From positions 62,001-126,000 of the forward strand of contig JAADVB010000012.1 in NCBI GenBank assembly GCA_023334545.1: DNA of 64,000 bases. The letters are read 5' to 3'. Positions 51,825-63,977 of the stretch are shown here, one piece after another; position 1 is the first letter of the stretch, and every line of letters starts with the position of its first letter. Below the pieces are notes generated by a model. It saw only the letters and a program-made list of their open reading frames with translations, did not search any database and had not been told where the DNA came from. The translations under genes and the position numbers were made by a program. Origin of the DNA: Salisapilia sapeloensis. Lineage: Eukaryota; Oomycota; Peronosporomycetes; Peronosporales; Salisapiliaceae.

Positions 51825-53375
51825 TTATACTAACAACTCTACTTGCGTCATCTCCAATGGCTGTTCATCCGATATAACGCTAGCATCGGTTACTACAGTC
51901 TCCGATAAACTAACTGATAGGTTGTCAGTTGTCATTGACGGGCAAACGTAGTCAAAGCCAGCAAAGTCTCGGTCCGCATCGACGCTGGGTGCGACAAAAT
52001 GTAGCTTATGCGGCATACTAGTAAACTGTTCGTCAAAGTTGGCCACCAAATGGTTCGTTGTCGATGCTGGCATAATAGGAGCGGGAACCTGCTTCGATAG
52101 CATTTGATCCCACTTTACACCAGCAAAGAACGGATGCTCCTTCACTTCCTTGGAACCATCATAGAAACCCAGACGCTCTTCTTGCTTCTTACATAGCAAT
52201 CCCTGGATCAAGTGCTTCAGCTCTCGCGAAAAGTCTCCGGGGAATTGCAATGGCTGATAGACAATGCGATGGTGTGTGGCACGTTGAGAAGAGTTCGATG
52301 CGTAGAATGGAGGGTAACCGGTCTTAAGTTCATACAGCAGACAGCCTAGCTGCCAAAAGTCAACGGCAAGACCGTGACCGGCTCTGAAGCGTCCAGCCAT
52401 CTCTGGTGGAAGATACGCGTCGGTACCTACCAAGGAAAACGATCTGCCCGTCCTTGATGGCAGCTTCTTAGCAAGACCCAGATCACCAAGTTTAAGATGT
52501 CCATCCGCCGTGAGCAAGATATTCTCGGGTTTCATATCGCGGTAGACAATGTTCATCGAATGAAGATGCTCGATAGCTAGAAGGATTTCTGCCGCGTAGA
52601 ATTGGATAGAAGATTCTGGTAGTGTGCCGCCATGGCGCTGTAGCTGAAGAAAAAGATCTCCTCCGGCCATGAACTTGGACACAAGTAGTACGGAGTCGCC
52701 ACGAACAGCAGCAAAGTCGAGACCGAGGACAAATGGATGATTTCCGACCATTTGCATGACACTGCGCTCGGCAAACAATACCCGCGAGTTAACTTTCTTG
52801 ATGCTCATCTCCTTGACCGCGTACAGTTCTTCGTCCTTGGTGCACTTTTGTGTCTGATACCGAGATAACAGCACGCGTCCATAATGTCCTTGACCGAGTG
52901 TGCACAAAGTTTCCAACTTGTCGACATTGAAGGATATGTGGCGAGCTGCGAGAGAAGCTTGGTACACAAACCTCGACCTCTCTTTCTCGGATTCAGTCAC
53001 AAACATGATCGGCTTGGCGTCCGACGGAGTGACCGTGAAGATGTAACCGAGGACCGAGCCGTCATGAACAACCTGGACACTAGCTTGTGCCAAGTCAATG
53101 TATTCAAAGCTTGCCTGACTACCTGTAACAAGCTCCAAATCATTATCCACTGTGCTCTCTTCGCTCTCAGTGCTCGAGTTACTAGCAGCACGCGACCGTA
53201 GTCGACAAGTTATAAGAAAGTTGGACTTGATCATAATCTTGTAGGATGCCCATAGATGTGTAATGCGCCGTCGCTTCTTAAGCACTAGCTCAATGGAAGA
53301 AGGCAGGGATAGAATGAAAGCTTTGGCTTTATCAGTTGGTCCAACTTCCCGCCGTCCAAACACTTGCAGTCCCAT
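51825..53375 (-). CDS. AGC protein kinase with N-terminal PH-like region
   Basis: A 516-aa intronless protein from ATG 53375. The first 145 residues look like a PH-type lipid-binding fold (basic strand K-K-R-R-R-I-T-H-L-W, final helix S-R-F-V-Y-Q-A-S-L-A-A). The kinase domain follows: G-Q-G-H-Y-G-R-V glycine loop, V-K-E-M with the ATP Lys, Y-R-D-M-K-P-E-N, D-L-G-L-A-K instead of DFG, and V-G-T-D-A-Y-L-P-P-E. The C-terminal hydrophobic motif reads F-A-G-F-D-Y, with Asp where AKT/S6K/PKC usually have phospho-Ser/Thr. The layout is AKT- or SGK-like, but membership in a lineage-specific AGC group is likely. Confidence 0.82.
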   Translation of the reverse strand: MGLQVFGRREVGPTDKAKAFILSLPSSIELVLKKRRRITHLWASYKIMIKSNFLITCRLRSRAASNSSTESEESTVDNDLELVTGSQASFEYIDLAQASVQVVHDGSVLGYIFTVTPSDAKPIMFVTESEKERSRFVYQASLAARHISFNVDKLETLCTLGQGHYGRVLLSRYQTQKCTKDEELYAVKEMSIKKVNSRVLFAERSVMQMVGNHPFVLGLDFAAVRGDSVLLVSKFMAGGDLFLQLQRHGGTLPESSIQFYAAEILLAIEHLHSMNIVYRDMKPENILLTADGHLKLGDLGLAKKLPSRTGRSFSLVGTDAYLPPEMAGRFRAGHGLAVDFWQLGCLLYELKTGYPPFYASNSSQRATHHRIVYQPLQFPGDFSRELKHLIQGLLCKKQEERLGFYDGSKEVKEHPFFAGVKWDQMLSKQVPAPIMPASTTNHLVANFDEQFTSMPHKLHFVAPSVDADRDFAGFDYVCPSMTTDNLSVSLSETVVTDASVISDEQPLEMTQVELLV

Positions 53376-53704
53376 CTTGAATAGGTTCTTGTGGTGAAAC
53401 GAGAAGATTCAAGAATGGACTTGAGCAAGAGCTAGGTGGCGGTCGTCTAAAACCGGAGTGCACCTTTGGGACAACGTCGTGAGGATGATAGCATCGGTCG
53501 TAACCAGTAGAAAGCAGCTAGGTAGTCAGTACGACTATAAATAGTCATATCGATGGAAGGAACAAGATGTGACGTTAATGCAAGCCACTATACTGCTCGT
53601 CTAGAGGTGTCCTGATCCAACCAGACAGAAGTTGCGACTTGAAAGAAAACTGTCAAGACCGTTTGACCAGATTGAAAGATGAAAGGTTTATTGTCCCGTC
53701 GCAT
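53376..53704. other. Intergenic spacer
   Basis: About 330 bp between the start of the AGC kinase gene and the stop of the RPN10 gene on the same strand. It should contain the kinase promoter. No gene was recognised. Confidence 0.4.
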
Positions 53705-55121
53705 CTACTGTCCATCCTTCTTCTCCTCGTCCTTCTTATCGTCTTTCTTATCTTCTTCCTTCTTGTTCATCTGCGCCATGGCGGCCTTGATCTTCGGGTC
53801 ATTTGGATCGACACCAGGCAATCCCGACAGCAAATTGTTCACAAAAGACGGATCCATGAACGGTTGATTGGAAGCTTGAGACGGAGCAGGTGGTGGGTTG
53901 CTTTCGTCCCGCTCTTGCGCAGCCTCCGGTTCAGGCGCAGGCGCCGCTTCCTTGGACTCGGCAGTGGCTGGCGCTGCCTCACCACTCTTATCTTCCCCAT
54001 CCTTCTTCTGCGCAGCTTCCTGACGAGCACGCTCCTCTTCCATGGATACACGCAGTGCGAGTGCCAGCTCCGGGTCGGCGTTAGGATCGATGCCTCCGTA
54101 CTCGGAGAAGTCGTTGCCGCCGCTGGAAGCAGCTCCAGTATCTCCTCCACTTGCAGGACCACCCCCATCTTCACCCTGGACAACAGGAGACGACATGAGG
54201 ACATCGGATGGGAGCACACCTGCAGGCACTGACACCAAGTGACTGTATGAAATGGTCAGCGAGATAGCGGGAAGATAGATTAGAGATGTTGGTACCTGTT
54301 TCCACTGCTGTTGGCGGCTTCGACAAAGGCCTGAAGCTTCGCACCGTTGGCTTCCAAGTCGCCCATGCTGACGACGTCGACTGCGATCTATAGTGACGTT
54401 AGCCTTGTATTCATGTAATGACAGGAGGTTTATGTACATTGTTCTTTTTCAGGAGTTTGCCGATTTTAGTCAGTTGTCGTTCATCCTCTTGAATCGGAGA
54501 GCCGATGAATACGACTACACGCTGTGCACCTGTGTATATACTTAATACAATAGTTGCATATGGATGTTTTTTTCATTCGTACCTGTCTTTTGACGACGGT
54601 GCTTCAAAGCGAGTTGCGCGACCTGGAGAGCGTTGGAGAATTTGACATTGCCATCGATGCGGACGGTGTGGATGGCATGGAGAAGCTTGCCCATGTCTTC
54701 TGTTGGAGAAGCCAAGACTTTGACACTAGAGTATCGAGAAAAGATGGTAGGTATTAGTATCAAGAGACTAGAAATGGAGAATATAGCGATACTGGATCGT
54801 ATCGTAGGACGAGAATGTACCTTTTGCCGGCCATGGTGAGGACACCAACCGTGCTTTCAGGGTTGGCCTGGGTCTTTGTGCCACACAAGAGGTTGGCAGC
54901 ATCGTGCTGAGCTTCCAATCTGGATGGAATGTAATCTCCATCACGCATCCATTCCGAATTGTCTAAACTACAGACCATACATCAGTCCTGTTGTTCATCC
55001 ACACAACTTCCATATTAATATAAATAGATCCATGTACAGCATATACATTGGAGGTATAGCTCATGCAAGTATATAATGCGTATAGAGGTACCTACCAGAT
55101 AATCGTCGACTCGAGAGGCAT
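53705..55121 (-). CDS. RPN10: 26S proteasome regulatory subunit RPN10 (PSMD4)
   Basis: Six exons (55121-55096, 54967-54821, 54725-54583, 54529-54438, 54387-54296, 54242-53705) give 345 aa. A von Willebrand A domain covers about 1-190: M-P-L-E-S-T-I-I then [35 protein letters not shown]. The ubiquitin-interacting motif [15 protein letters not shown] follows near 230, after a Gly/Ser linker. The tail is acidic then Lys/Asp-rich. RPN10 binds ubiquitin chains at the proteasome lid-base junction. The first exon codes only eight residues and its intron (128 nt) is longer than most here. Confidence 0.93.
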
Positions 55122-55284
55122 CGTAAGTAGACTTTTTCTCGACTTTAATTTTGCTTTCGTAGGATCTCCCAGGAATATGTTATAAAAGACTATTCTTAGA
55201 ATAGTAGCGACATTTAAACAGCAGTAGTGTAAGTTATATTATGGATCAGACAATCTCGCTGACAACGAATTGTGAAAACGAAGA

Positions 55285-57077
55285 ATGGACGATAAGGACG
55301 CGAAAGCACAGGCTTTTGTGCATCGCTTGTTGGATTTTGCCAATACGGATCAGTTCTACAAGTTCATACAAGAACACTCTATTAACTTTGACCAACAGAA
55401 TGAACAGGGATGGACGCTACTCTTGTCAGCTTGTGTCAAACGTACGAAATCGTAGTATTTGTTCGTCTATGATGGTCTTTTAACATCAGTATAGCTTCTA
55501 ACGGCCCATGCTTGTATCACAGGAAGATTCGATGTGATCGGGTACATTATGGACAATACGACGAAGGTCGACTGCCGTCTCATGCCAAATCATATGACCG
55601 TCCTCCACCTTGCTATCATCGCTGCCAACGTACATGCCCACCATAACCTTTATCAGCACTTTTACTAATATATTAAATATACAGGGCGACATGCTAGATA
55701 GTAGAGCAATGGTAGATGAAATGATCGCCACTCCAGCGCGTTTGGACAAGCTGCGGTCCATTGTGAACGTGCCCAATGCCAACAAGGATACACGTAGACA
55801 AGTTTCTTTGCCTCCTACACTCCATTAAGCTAACAAGTTTCTGTTGCATAGCATTGATGATGGCATGTGTGGTCAAGGATGATGACGTAGTACGAAAGCT
55901 TTTGTATGAGCTACACGCCGATGTGATAGCTAAAAACGCTGCAGGAATGACTGCACTCATGTGCGCTGCTCGTCTTCCGTCCGGGGAAGAGTATAAAGAC
56001 GAAGCTGATCGATCTGAATCCGAATCCAGCAGTGTTGCTATACTAGAAGCTTTGACAGAAACGGCGGCAGACGACAACGTCAAGATCCAAGAGTTAGTGG
56101 ATAGTCAAGATTATGGCCAAGGCAACACGGCTCTACACCTTGCAGTCATGAGCAACAATCTTTCAGGCGTTCGGTACCTGTTACAAGGAAGCTCCAGAGC
56201 TTCATTTAGTGCTGACGTATCAATCCAGAATAAATTCAAGCAGACACCGTTGGATGTCGCACGTGCACTCGAAGGGCAGATCGATGCTGCTATTATCCAG
56301 TTATTACAAGAGCAATGGGAAGAAAATACAGCAAAGGCACTTAAAGCGCTATCGGAATTAGAAACGACTGAAGACAAAAAGCAGACAAGTGCCGCTGTAT
56401 CTCGAAAGGGGTATCAACGACGAAAGCAGAAGAAGAAGAAACGTACAAAGAATTCGACAGAGACGACACAGAAAAGAGACACAACGGATGATTCATGTCA
56501 TAGCAATAGTACACACGAAGAAGTAGCTGGAGTGTTCGTTCCAAATGCTGAAAGTAGTCAGTCGGCACAGAAAGATGCATCTCAGCCGTACGAACAAAAG
56601 CACAGAGAAGAAGAGACTAAGGCAGCTATGTCAGAGCAACACGAAGGTGGCACCTTGGATGTGGAGACTACCTCTCAAGACCAGACTGCAAGTGCTTCTA
56701 GGAGTTCCTCCCGTCTTGCGAGTGATAAAAGCCATACGTACGAGTCTTTACAGAGTCTGTTTGAAGCGATGGTCCCCATGGCGACAGAGTTAGAGATCGA
56801 TGTTGATAAGTTCTTGATTACAAGACCCCATCCGAAATTCTCGGGTCAATCGTCCGGCTCAATCGATGACTTGAGTTTTTCTCAAGTCGACGCACTGCAG
56901 GAAGCTCATCTCCAAGCGTACCATTATTTGAATGAAAGAAAGGTACGTAATGAACGCTTACAATGTTTTAATAGTACTAAGCATATGTATTCATAGGTGG
57001 AATTAACGCGACAGTTGGAAGCACAGCGACTCCAGGCTGAATTGGAGCTACAATATCAACTGTTTCGGACGGAATGA
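55285..57077 (+). CDS. Ankyrin-repeat protein with Lys/Glu-rich C-terminus
   Basis: Five exons (55285-55441, 55523-55629, 55685-55793, 55852-56942, 56997-57077) give 514 aa. Ankyrin repeats occupy roughly 1-230: G-W-T-L-L-L-S-A-C, M-T-V-L-H-L-A-I-I-A, T-P-L-M-M-A-C-V-V-K, G-M-T-A-L-M-C-A-A-R and G-N-T-A-L-H-L-A-V-M-S-N-N. A basic K-K-K-K-R-T-K stretch (about 310) could be a nuclear signal, followed by low-complexity sequence and a short C-terminal coiled coil. No catalytic domain. It converges on TEX9 with only 14 bp between stop codons. Confidence 0.75.
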
Positions 57078-57091
57078 TACAAGAGCAGGAT

Positions 57092-58361
<1,270 letters not shown>

Positions 58362-58474
58362 TATACTTTAAGAGACGTCTACCACCAAGGCAGTTTCATG
58401 CGAGCCAAAACGAGTGATGTATCCAAGATCGTCTATTCCATTCCTAACTACTGCCCTATTGCTCCAAGACTCAA

Positions 58475-59650
58475 CTAGTTCTCGTCTTTACTCTTGTCAC
58501 CAGTCACTTCAGAGACATGTGTATGGAAGACAAGACCTCGGTATCGAGATTCCAAGTCCAGCATGACTTGCTCGAAACGAACACAAGTGGATGCACTAGG
58601 TGTCGATTCAAATACGTTTTTCACTCCCTCTCCTTGTTTCTCCGATCCGACTTCCGTAAGGATACGACCAGGTAGTGTCGTCGTCGCTGGATCCAACAAG
58701 ACAGGCAAGCCTCTCGCGATCGGATGGTAGAAACGAAGTCCATCGCCTGGCATACTTTCATCCGACTCGTTCGGATTGGCAAATAAAGCGAGATGAGGTT
58801 CGTACTCGAGAGCGCTAGGTGACATCTTGCCTACTTCATTCTCCGTGATGTACGGTGGGTTGGCTAAGATAACATCAAACTGCTGATACAGTCGATCGTC
58901 ATCGATAGAGACGTATGGTAAGTCCATGATGTCTTTCTCAATGAATTCTGAACGCAGTGACAGGTCGTGGGACCTAGCATTTCGACGAGCTACGTTCAGT
59001 GCATTAGCTGAAATGTCGATCCCGACGCCGGTGCTAAAGGGGAATTGAGCCAATGCAGCTAATAGAAGACATCCAGAGCCTGTGCCAATGTCTAGAATGC
59101 GCAATGGAGCTTGCTTCGGATATTTTTCCTAGTGCGCACGTGAGATAAGCGTGGTGGTATGTGGAAAAGGAAGATGAATGGCATACGACGAGCGTTTGGA
59201 TGAGAATTTCGCTGTCGTTGCGTGGAATGAGTGTATCTTTCGTGACTTTAAAGTCCATCCCGTAGAACTCTTTGCTGCCTAAAACGTAGGCGAGTGGCTC
59301 TCCTTTGCATCGACGCTGGACAGCGTCGAGAAAGCGATTTCTTTCCTCTAATGTCAGCTATAAACTCATGAGTACATCGTTGGTAGACACGATACAAACA
59401 TTTGATAGTAGCATACATGTCGATCAAGATGTAGGATAACGTCGTGGCTGCTCTGGAGCCGGGGACGCAAAGCATGTGCCATCATGGCATTTGTCTCAAT
59501 ATCGCTGACATGAGCTGCTTGCAATTGCTGTCGATACGACTTTAGCAACTCACGACAAGTCGAATGAGTAGTGCGGCTATGCACATGGAAGTATGACTGA
59601 ATAAACGGTCGATGCAGTCGACGTAGAGGTCGATGGAATACTCCAGCCAT
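58475..59650 (-). CDS. HEMK1: PrmC/HemK-type release-factor glutamine methyltransferase
   Basis: Three exons (59650-59417, 59357-59187, 59128-58475) give 352 aa. The N-terminus (first 25 residues, several Arg and His) is compatible with mitochondrial import. [15 protein letters not shown] and L-I-P-R-N-D-S-E form the PrmC substrate-binding region. [10 protein letters not shown] binds AdoMet, and N-P-P-Y is the catalytic motif. A longer insertion (about residues 280-310) precedes the final strands. It methylates the GGQ glutamine of (mitochondrial) peptide release factors; HemK2/eRF1-type methyltransferases lack the N-terminal domain seen here. Confidence 0.9.
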
Positions 59651-59751
59651 GCGTGTTCTCAGGTGTCAACAGGTCGTGTTTTATATCCACTTCAGCTACT
59701 TCATGTAGATGGTACACGATTCGCTTGGACCAATCGACACAAGAACGCACT
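59651..59751. promoter_or_regulatory. Shared PrmC / DPH3 promoter region
   Basis: The divergent start codons are 101 bp apart, so both promoters are compressed here. An open frame continues upstream of DPH3 to 59653 but begins without conserved sequence. No motif was identified. Confidence 0.35.
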
Positions 59752-59988
59752 ATGTCGGTCTATGATGAGGTCGAGCTGGAGGACATGGAGTTTGACGACG
59801 AGGAGCAAGTCTACTACTATCCCTGCCCATGTGGAGATAAGTTTTTCATCGAATTAGCAGACCTGTATGACGGTGAAGACATTGCCGAATGTCCGAGCTG
59901 TTCCCTAACGATTCGCGTGCTGTACGATGAAACTGGATTGCCAAAATTGAATGAAACGGATGATGAAGGGAGCGATTTAGAGGAGTAA
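59752..59988 (+). CDS. DPH3: Diphthamide biosynthesis protein 3 (KTI11)
   Basis: A 78-aa protein. The CSL zinc finger is complete: Y-P-C-P-C-G-D-K-F with C-x-C, and A-E-C-P-S-C-S-L with C-x2-C. The N-terminal [12 protein letters not shown] and acidic tail are typical. DPH3 is an electron donor for the radical step of diphthamide formation on eEF2, together with DPH1-DPH2, and also serves Elongator. A longer frame from 59653 exists but the conserved start is ATG 59752. Confidence 0.95.
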   Translation: MSVYDEVELEDMEFDDEEQVYYYPCPCGDKFFIELADLYDGEDIAECPSCSLTIRVLYDETGLPKLNETDDEGSDLEE

Positions 59989-60327
59989 TATGTCCTTTCA
60001 TCGCCACATCCTACAAATGTAAGCGACGCTGGAAAACCATGGACGTACATTGCCCATCACTACACATCAAGACAGAGAACAAAAACAGCAAAGGAAACCT
60101 TTATCACATGTTCCCCAAGAATGGAAGACGGGAGCTAGAATAGCATCGTCAATAGCAATCAAATACATGAATAAACTCTACTTCACCTCAGCATTCCATG
60201 TCCATTTCGCTTCAAAAGCCTTTCAAGATCATGTACATACTAGCTCCGTCTCATATTACACTTGATTAAAGTATATAAATCGCTTTAAGCGGAAGACCGC
60301 ACAAAGGACCACCAAAATCAAACCAAA
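59989..60327. other. Intergenic spacer
   Basis: About 340 bp between DPH3 and the second NUXM-like gene. Short frames have no recognisable features. It contains the 3' end of DPH3 and the promoter of the NUXM-like gene. Confidence 0.45.
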
Positions 60328-60710
60328 ATGAGCGAAGGAGAGGTCGTAGCACGTGATCCGCGTTTGCCTCGGTACCCGGTCATCGCGAAGGATCCGGAGT
60401 GGAATGACATTCGTGGCAACTATAGCGGCTCGGACTACATGAAGTGGTGGGGCACCACCGCTGTGTCGCTTCCCACGGGCTATGTTTTCGGTACACACAA
60501 AGCTATAGAGTTTGCCTTTTTAAATTATACTGACATTGTATTGTAGGCATGCGATTAGCACCACGTGTGGCTGTTCCATCGATGGTGGTGACGGGCTTCC
60601 TGGGCGCCGTCGGTGGCTACCTGTGGGCGTTCCAGTCCTCGTCGTTCCGACTACAGGGATTCGCGCCCAACGACCGTGAGGTTCGCAAGTACATCCCAGC
60701 TGACGAATAA
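60328..60710 (+). CDS. Complex I 21-kDa (NUXM-like) subunit
   Basis: Two exons (60328-60490, 60547-60710) give 108 aa. R-Y-P-V-I-A-K-D-P-E-W-N-D-I-R and G-S-D-Y-M-K-W-W-G match the N-terminal domain of the fungal 21-kDa complex I subunit. G-F-L-G-A-V-G-G-Y-L-W-A-F-Q-S-S-S-F-R-L-Q-G-F is the second helix and matrix-facing signature. Two hydrophobic segments suit an inner-membrane subunit. A diverged relative with the same intron position lies at 47760-48155 on the other strand. Third-position codon choice is GC-rich, suggesting strong expression. Confidence 0.85.
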
Positions 60711-61323
60711 GCCGGAATGTGTATTGTAGAGCAGTCTTGTCTTTCGGCTAAAGAGCAAGGGCATGGAACGAAACGTCGACAGAGAATTGATACCTCAAAG
60801 TCTCTTTATCTTTGTTTCTCTCTTACTTGTTTGCAGTTTACTACGTATGTATATAAATACATTATACAGATATAGATAAAGTCTCACTGGGTACAGACAA
60901 GTACTCCCATCATGCACGCAGATCACTAGAGCTAGATACTCAAACGACCAATATAGCAAATAAATAGAGCTTAGAAAGCTAGTTATGGAGATCAATATAC
61001 TCTCAACCACCAGTTCTAACACATATTATCTACCAGACGTTTGCATTCGGTGTATACAATAGGTACTAGCAACTTTGGCAAAGCCATCTTGCTAGCACAT
61101 GAATTCAGTACCAACATACCCATCTACCGACTAAAAGTTATGTTTTACAGTAAAATTAACAAATGCGACTGTACCAATACCATCAAATCGTCCAAGTGTA
61201 GTATTTGTACATATAGAGCATACGTAAAAGCAGTACTTTAATCGGTTGGCCTACAGCCCAAAGCTTTTCACCACCCGACTCCATTCATCAAATCTCCCAG
61301 CAGACCTCGTTTTTTCATCGACT
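60711..61323. other. AT-rich intergenic spacer
   Basis: About 610 bp with several short AT runs (around 60840-60880) between the NUXM-like gene and uS17. Small frames are not supported. The last part should contain the uS17 promoter. Confidence 0.5.
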
Positions 61324-62138
61324 ATGGAGCACATTGACCAGGTAGCTTCTGCTTCCACTCTCGTCTAAAGGGTACGGTAGGTTCTGCTCATGAGATCGAC
61401 TGGGAAGTGCGAAAAAAGGAATAGACAATAGGCCAGTATTCAAGTCATAAGCGACTGGAACCGTTCATGTCTGGCTAGCTAGTTGGTTGGGGTGATGGCC
61501 CACCAAGGCTGTAATCCACAAATCACGTCCTATATTGGATAAGTGTGCCTCCGATCCCATCCTCGGAACAGTACCAGTTTATCGCTACTTCCATTTCGGA
61601 AGACAGACCACGACCTACTCCTTGCAATCCTCTCTGTCAATCCCCGATCTCGTACTCACCTCTCCTTTTCTCATAGACTGAACAAGCCTTCCAGAAGCAG
61701 GATGGTGTCTTCATTGCCAGCCGCAAGTTTGCCGGCAAGAAGAACGGTCCTCGTTTCTACAAGAACGTCGGACTTGGCTTCAAGACGCCCAAGGCTGCCA
61801 TTGAAGGCCAGTACGTCGACAAGAAGTGCCCCTTCACGAGCGACGTTGCCATCCGTGGACGTATCCTTAAGGGTGTCGTTCTCTCCACCAAGATGAAGCG
61901 CACCATCATCGTCCGTCGTGACTACCTTCACTACGTCAAGAAGTACAAGCGTTTCGAGAAGCGTCACAAGAACGTTGCCGCTCACATCTCGCCGTGCTTC
62001 CGTGTCAAGGCCGGTGACGTCGTCACGCTCGGTCAGTGCCGTCCTCTTGCCAAGACGGTCCGTTTCAACGTCCTCGAAGTGGACGCCATCTCTGAGACCA
62101 AGCCGGTGAACGTCCGTAAGCAGTTCCGTCAGTTCTAA
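61324..62138 (+). CDS. RPS11: 40S ribosomal protein uS17 (S11)
   Basis: Two exons (61324-61341, 61677-62138) give 159 aa. Exon 1 encodes only M-E-H-I-D-Q; exon 2 begins T-E-Q-A-F-Q-K-Q, matching the family start. [34 protein letters not shown] and [14 protein letters not shown] are conserved blocks. Third codon positions are strongly C-rich as in eL32. The 335-nt intron is five times the local norm and may host a non-coding RNA (see 61470-61525). Confidence 0.95.
61470..61525 (+). ncRNA. Hairpin in the uS17 intron, possible snoRNA or rRNA-like fragment
   Basis: Inside the 335-nt intron, 61483-61491 can pair with 61499-61506 (a TTGGT...GGG arm with one bulged T against CCC...ACCAA) around a 7-base loop. 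The segment 61477-61509 closely resembles a well-conserved bacterial-type small-subunit rRNA hairpin (core T-T-G-G-T-x-G-G-G-G-T and C-A-C-C-A-A-G-G-C). It may be an intron-encoded snoRNA, an organellar rRNA-derived insert or coincidence. Boundaries are arbitrary. Confidence 0.2.
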
Positions 62139-62207
62139 GCTGCTTGGACTCTCCTACGATCAGCAGAATGAAAATACATGGAGGTCTTTGCTGAAAATTA
62201 TGTCTTG

Positions 62208-63977
62208 TTATTCCAAGTTACCAGCTTCTCTCTCTACAGCTCGTTCGAGCTGCGTGTGTTCTGTTAACGTAATGTGATTAATGTACTCTTCAAAGCGATG
62301 GATGTCTCTTGCTCGACGCTGTAGGTAGTGATGCTCCTTCCATCGCTTTTCTCTGTTTTGAGATTCATCTTCCGTCCGACGCTTATGGTGGACTTGCTCT
62401 CGTTCTTTATCTAAAGCTTCATCCTCTTCCATCTCTTGCTGAGCTGTCGTCCAGTCTTGGAAAAAGGTGTCCAGTAGCTCAAAGTATAGAGACAAGTTGG
62501 CATGGGATTGCTGCTGGAGATAGTCCAATTGACGCATGCTTCGTCGATAGTTATTCTTCTTTGAGCGCTTGGCCTTTGTGGACAGTTGAATTGGTAACTT
62601 GGACGTGAGGTAATCCAGTCGAGTGACACTTTTGCCGTTTGTCGTGAATGGTAGGTGGGATCGAGATCGATGATGGAGATCTATGTGACGATGTCTTGCT
62701 TTCGTCGAGCCATGGAGAAAAGCACCTTCATACCAATAGTCCCAAGAATTATCATTTGTAGACTCGGGAGCTTTGTAGTAGAAGTCTCCTCGACCATTCA
62801 TAGCGTTATCATGCCAAAAGCCAACGTACTTTGCTTTCTTGTCGTTCAAAGTACATGTACCTCGCCCTTGTTTCACACCAACATCAAAGAAACCGTCATA
62901 TACATCTCCATTCTTTTCGATTAACTTGCCACGACCATGCAACTCACCATTCTCAAACTCTCCTTCTTGTATCATACCACTCGGATACGTTCTTCGACAG
63001 TGTTTACCATGCAACAGACCATTGACAAACGTTCCTTCATCAACGACACCCACGGAGGATCTATATTTGCCTAAACCAGTTACTGTACCATCCACCATTT
63101 CGCCTTCATAAACTGCTCCATCGGGAAATTCGATCCGTTCGCGCTCTCCATGGAGCACACCATCCCGATAGGCATCTCCATTTAGCAACGAAGACTCAAT
63201 AACAGCATCACTGTGGTACTCGTACGTACGAGATGGTCGTTGGTACGACCCAGACGCGATACTGCCATCGCCATACACAAAACGGCCCTCACCTTTTCGA
63301 GTATTGTCGACAAAATAACCAGTATAGATGCCTTCGTTCGTGTACTCTTTTCCCAATCCATGCTTTTTGCCCATTTCCCACATGCCTGCGTAAGCTGATC
63401 CAATTGCAGAGATGTGGAAATCTTCATCACAAGGAGAAGTAAACTCTTGGTTCACGAGTTGGATGTCCATACCTTCTCCATGTTTTACTCTCCGAAGGCG
63501 AACTGCCCTCATGTTCACTTCCTTGTCCAAATCTTTAGCTGAGTATGAATCTTTATCATTATCGTCGTCTTCTATGAAAGCAATAGGACTTGGTCGTGTA
63601 CGCAAGAGACAGACATAATTCCAATCGCACTTCTTCATTGCAACGTCCGTCAGTTCTGCTGCTCGACAGCTTGTGAATTGAGCTATCCATGTACGAGTTT
63701 CAACTCGATCATTTTCGATGTCACTGCTTTGCGTGGAAGAGTTATTTTCTTTCGACCAAGGGGACAACTCGATAGGCTCGGTCAATAGAAGACGCTCGAC
63801 ACGTCGGTACCTCTTCCGAAGTATCATGAGCTCAGAATTTAATCTAGCAGTATGGTTTGAGATCATGTCCCTAAGCTCGTGTTTTACTTGATCTTCATTC
63901 TGTGGTTTCTCTCCAACGCTCACCTCTGGTATCATCTTCTGCCTCTGCTTAAGCAGCGTTTGCTTTCGAACTGCCAT
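62208..63977 (-). CDS. MORN-repeat protein, possibly 5'-incomplete
   Basis: A 589-aa frame from ATG 63977. After a coiled, charged N-terminal 180 residues there are about eight to nine MORN units of 23 residues (Y-A-G-M-W-E-M-G-K-K-H-G-L-G, Y-T-G-Y-F-V-D-N-T-R-K-G-E-G, Y-E-G-E-M-V-D-G-T-V-T-G-L-G, Y-D-G-F-F-D-V-G-V-K-Q-G-R-G and others), then a basic, coiled C-terminal part. MORN repeats bind membranes or scaffold partners, often at flagella or cell junctions. The frame is still open at the window edge (K-L-R-K-D-I-D upstream), and there is also an acceptor-like CATAG just before the ATG, so an upstream exon is possible. Confidence 0.72.
   Translation of the reverse strand: MAVRKQTLLKQRQKMIPEVSVGEKPQNEDQVKHELRDMISNHTARLNSELMILRKRYRRVERLLLTEPIELSPWSKENNSSTQSSDIENDRVETRTWIAQFTSCRAAELTDVAMKKCDWNYVCLLRTRPSPIAFIEDDDNDKDSYSAKDLDKEVNMRAVRLRRVKHGEGMDIQLVNQEFTSPCDEDFHISAIGSAYAGMWEMGKKHGLGKEYTNEGIYTGYFVDNTRKGEGRFVYGDGSIASGSYQRPSRTYEYHSDAVIESSLLNGDAYRDGVLHGERERIEFPDGAVYEGEMVDGTVTGLGKYRSSVGVVDEGTFVNGLLHGKHCRRTYPSGMIQEGEFENGELHGRGKLIEKNGDVYDGFFDVGVKQGRGTCTLNDKKAKYVGFWHDNAMNGRGDFYYKAPESTNDNSWDYWYEGAFLHGSTKARHRHIDLHHRSRSHLPFTTNGKSVTRLDYLTSKLPIQLSTKAKRSKKNNYRRSMRQLDYLQQQSHANLSLYFELLDTFFQDWTTAQQEMEEDEALDKEREQVHHKRRTEDESQNREKRWKEHHYLQRRARDIHRFEEYINHITLTEHTQLERAVEREAGNLE

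Noticed and set aside
54438-54529. Apparent frameshift in exon 4 of the RPN10 gene
   Set aside because: On recounting bases the exon is 92 nt and the frame runs through; the shift was a counting error of mine.
59187-59357. Apparent frameshift in exon 2 of the PrmC-like gene
   Set aside because: Rechecking the coordinates gives a 171-nt exon in phase with both neighbours.
62831-63111. Plus-strand frames antisense to the MORN gene
   Set aside because: They mirror regularly spaced MORN repeats and lack any independent feature.
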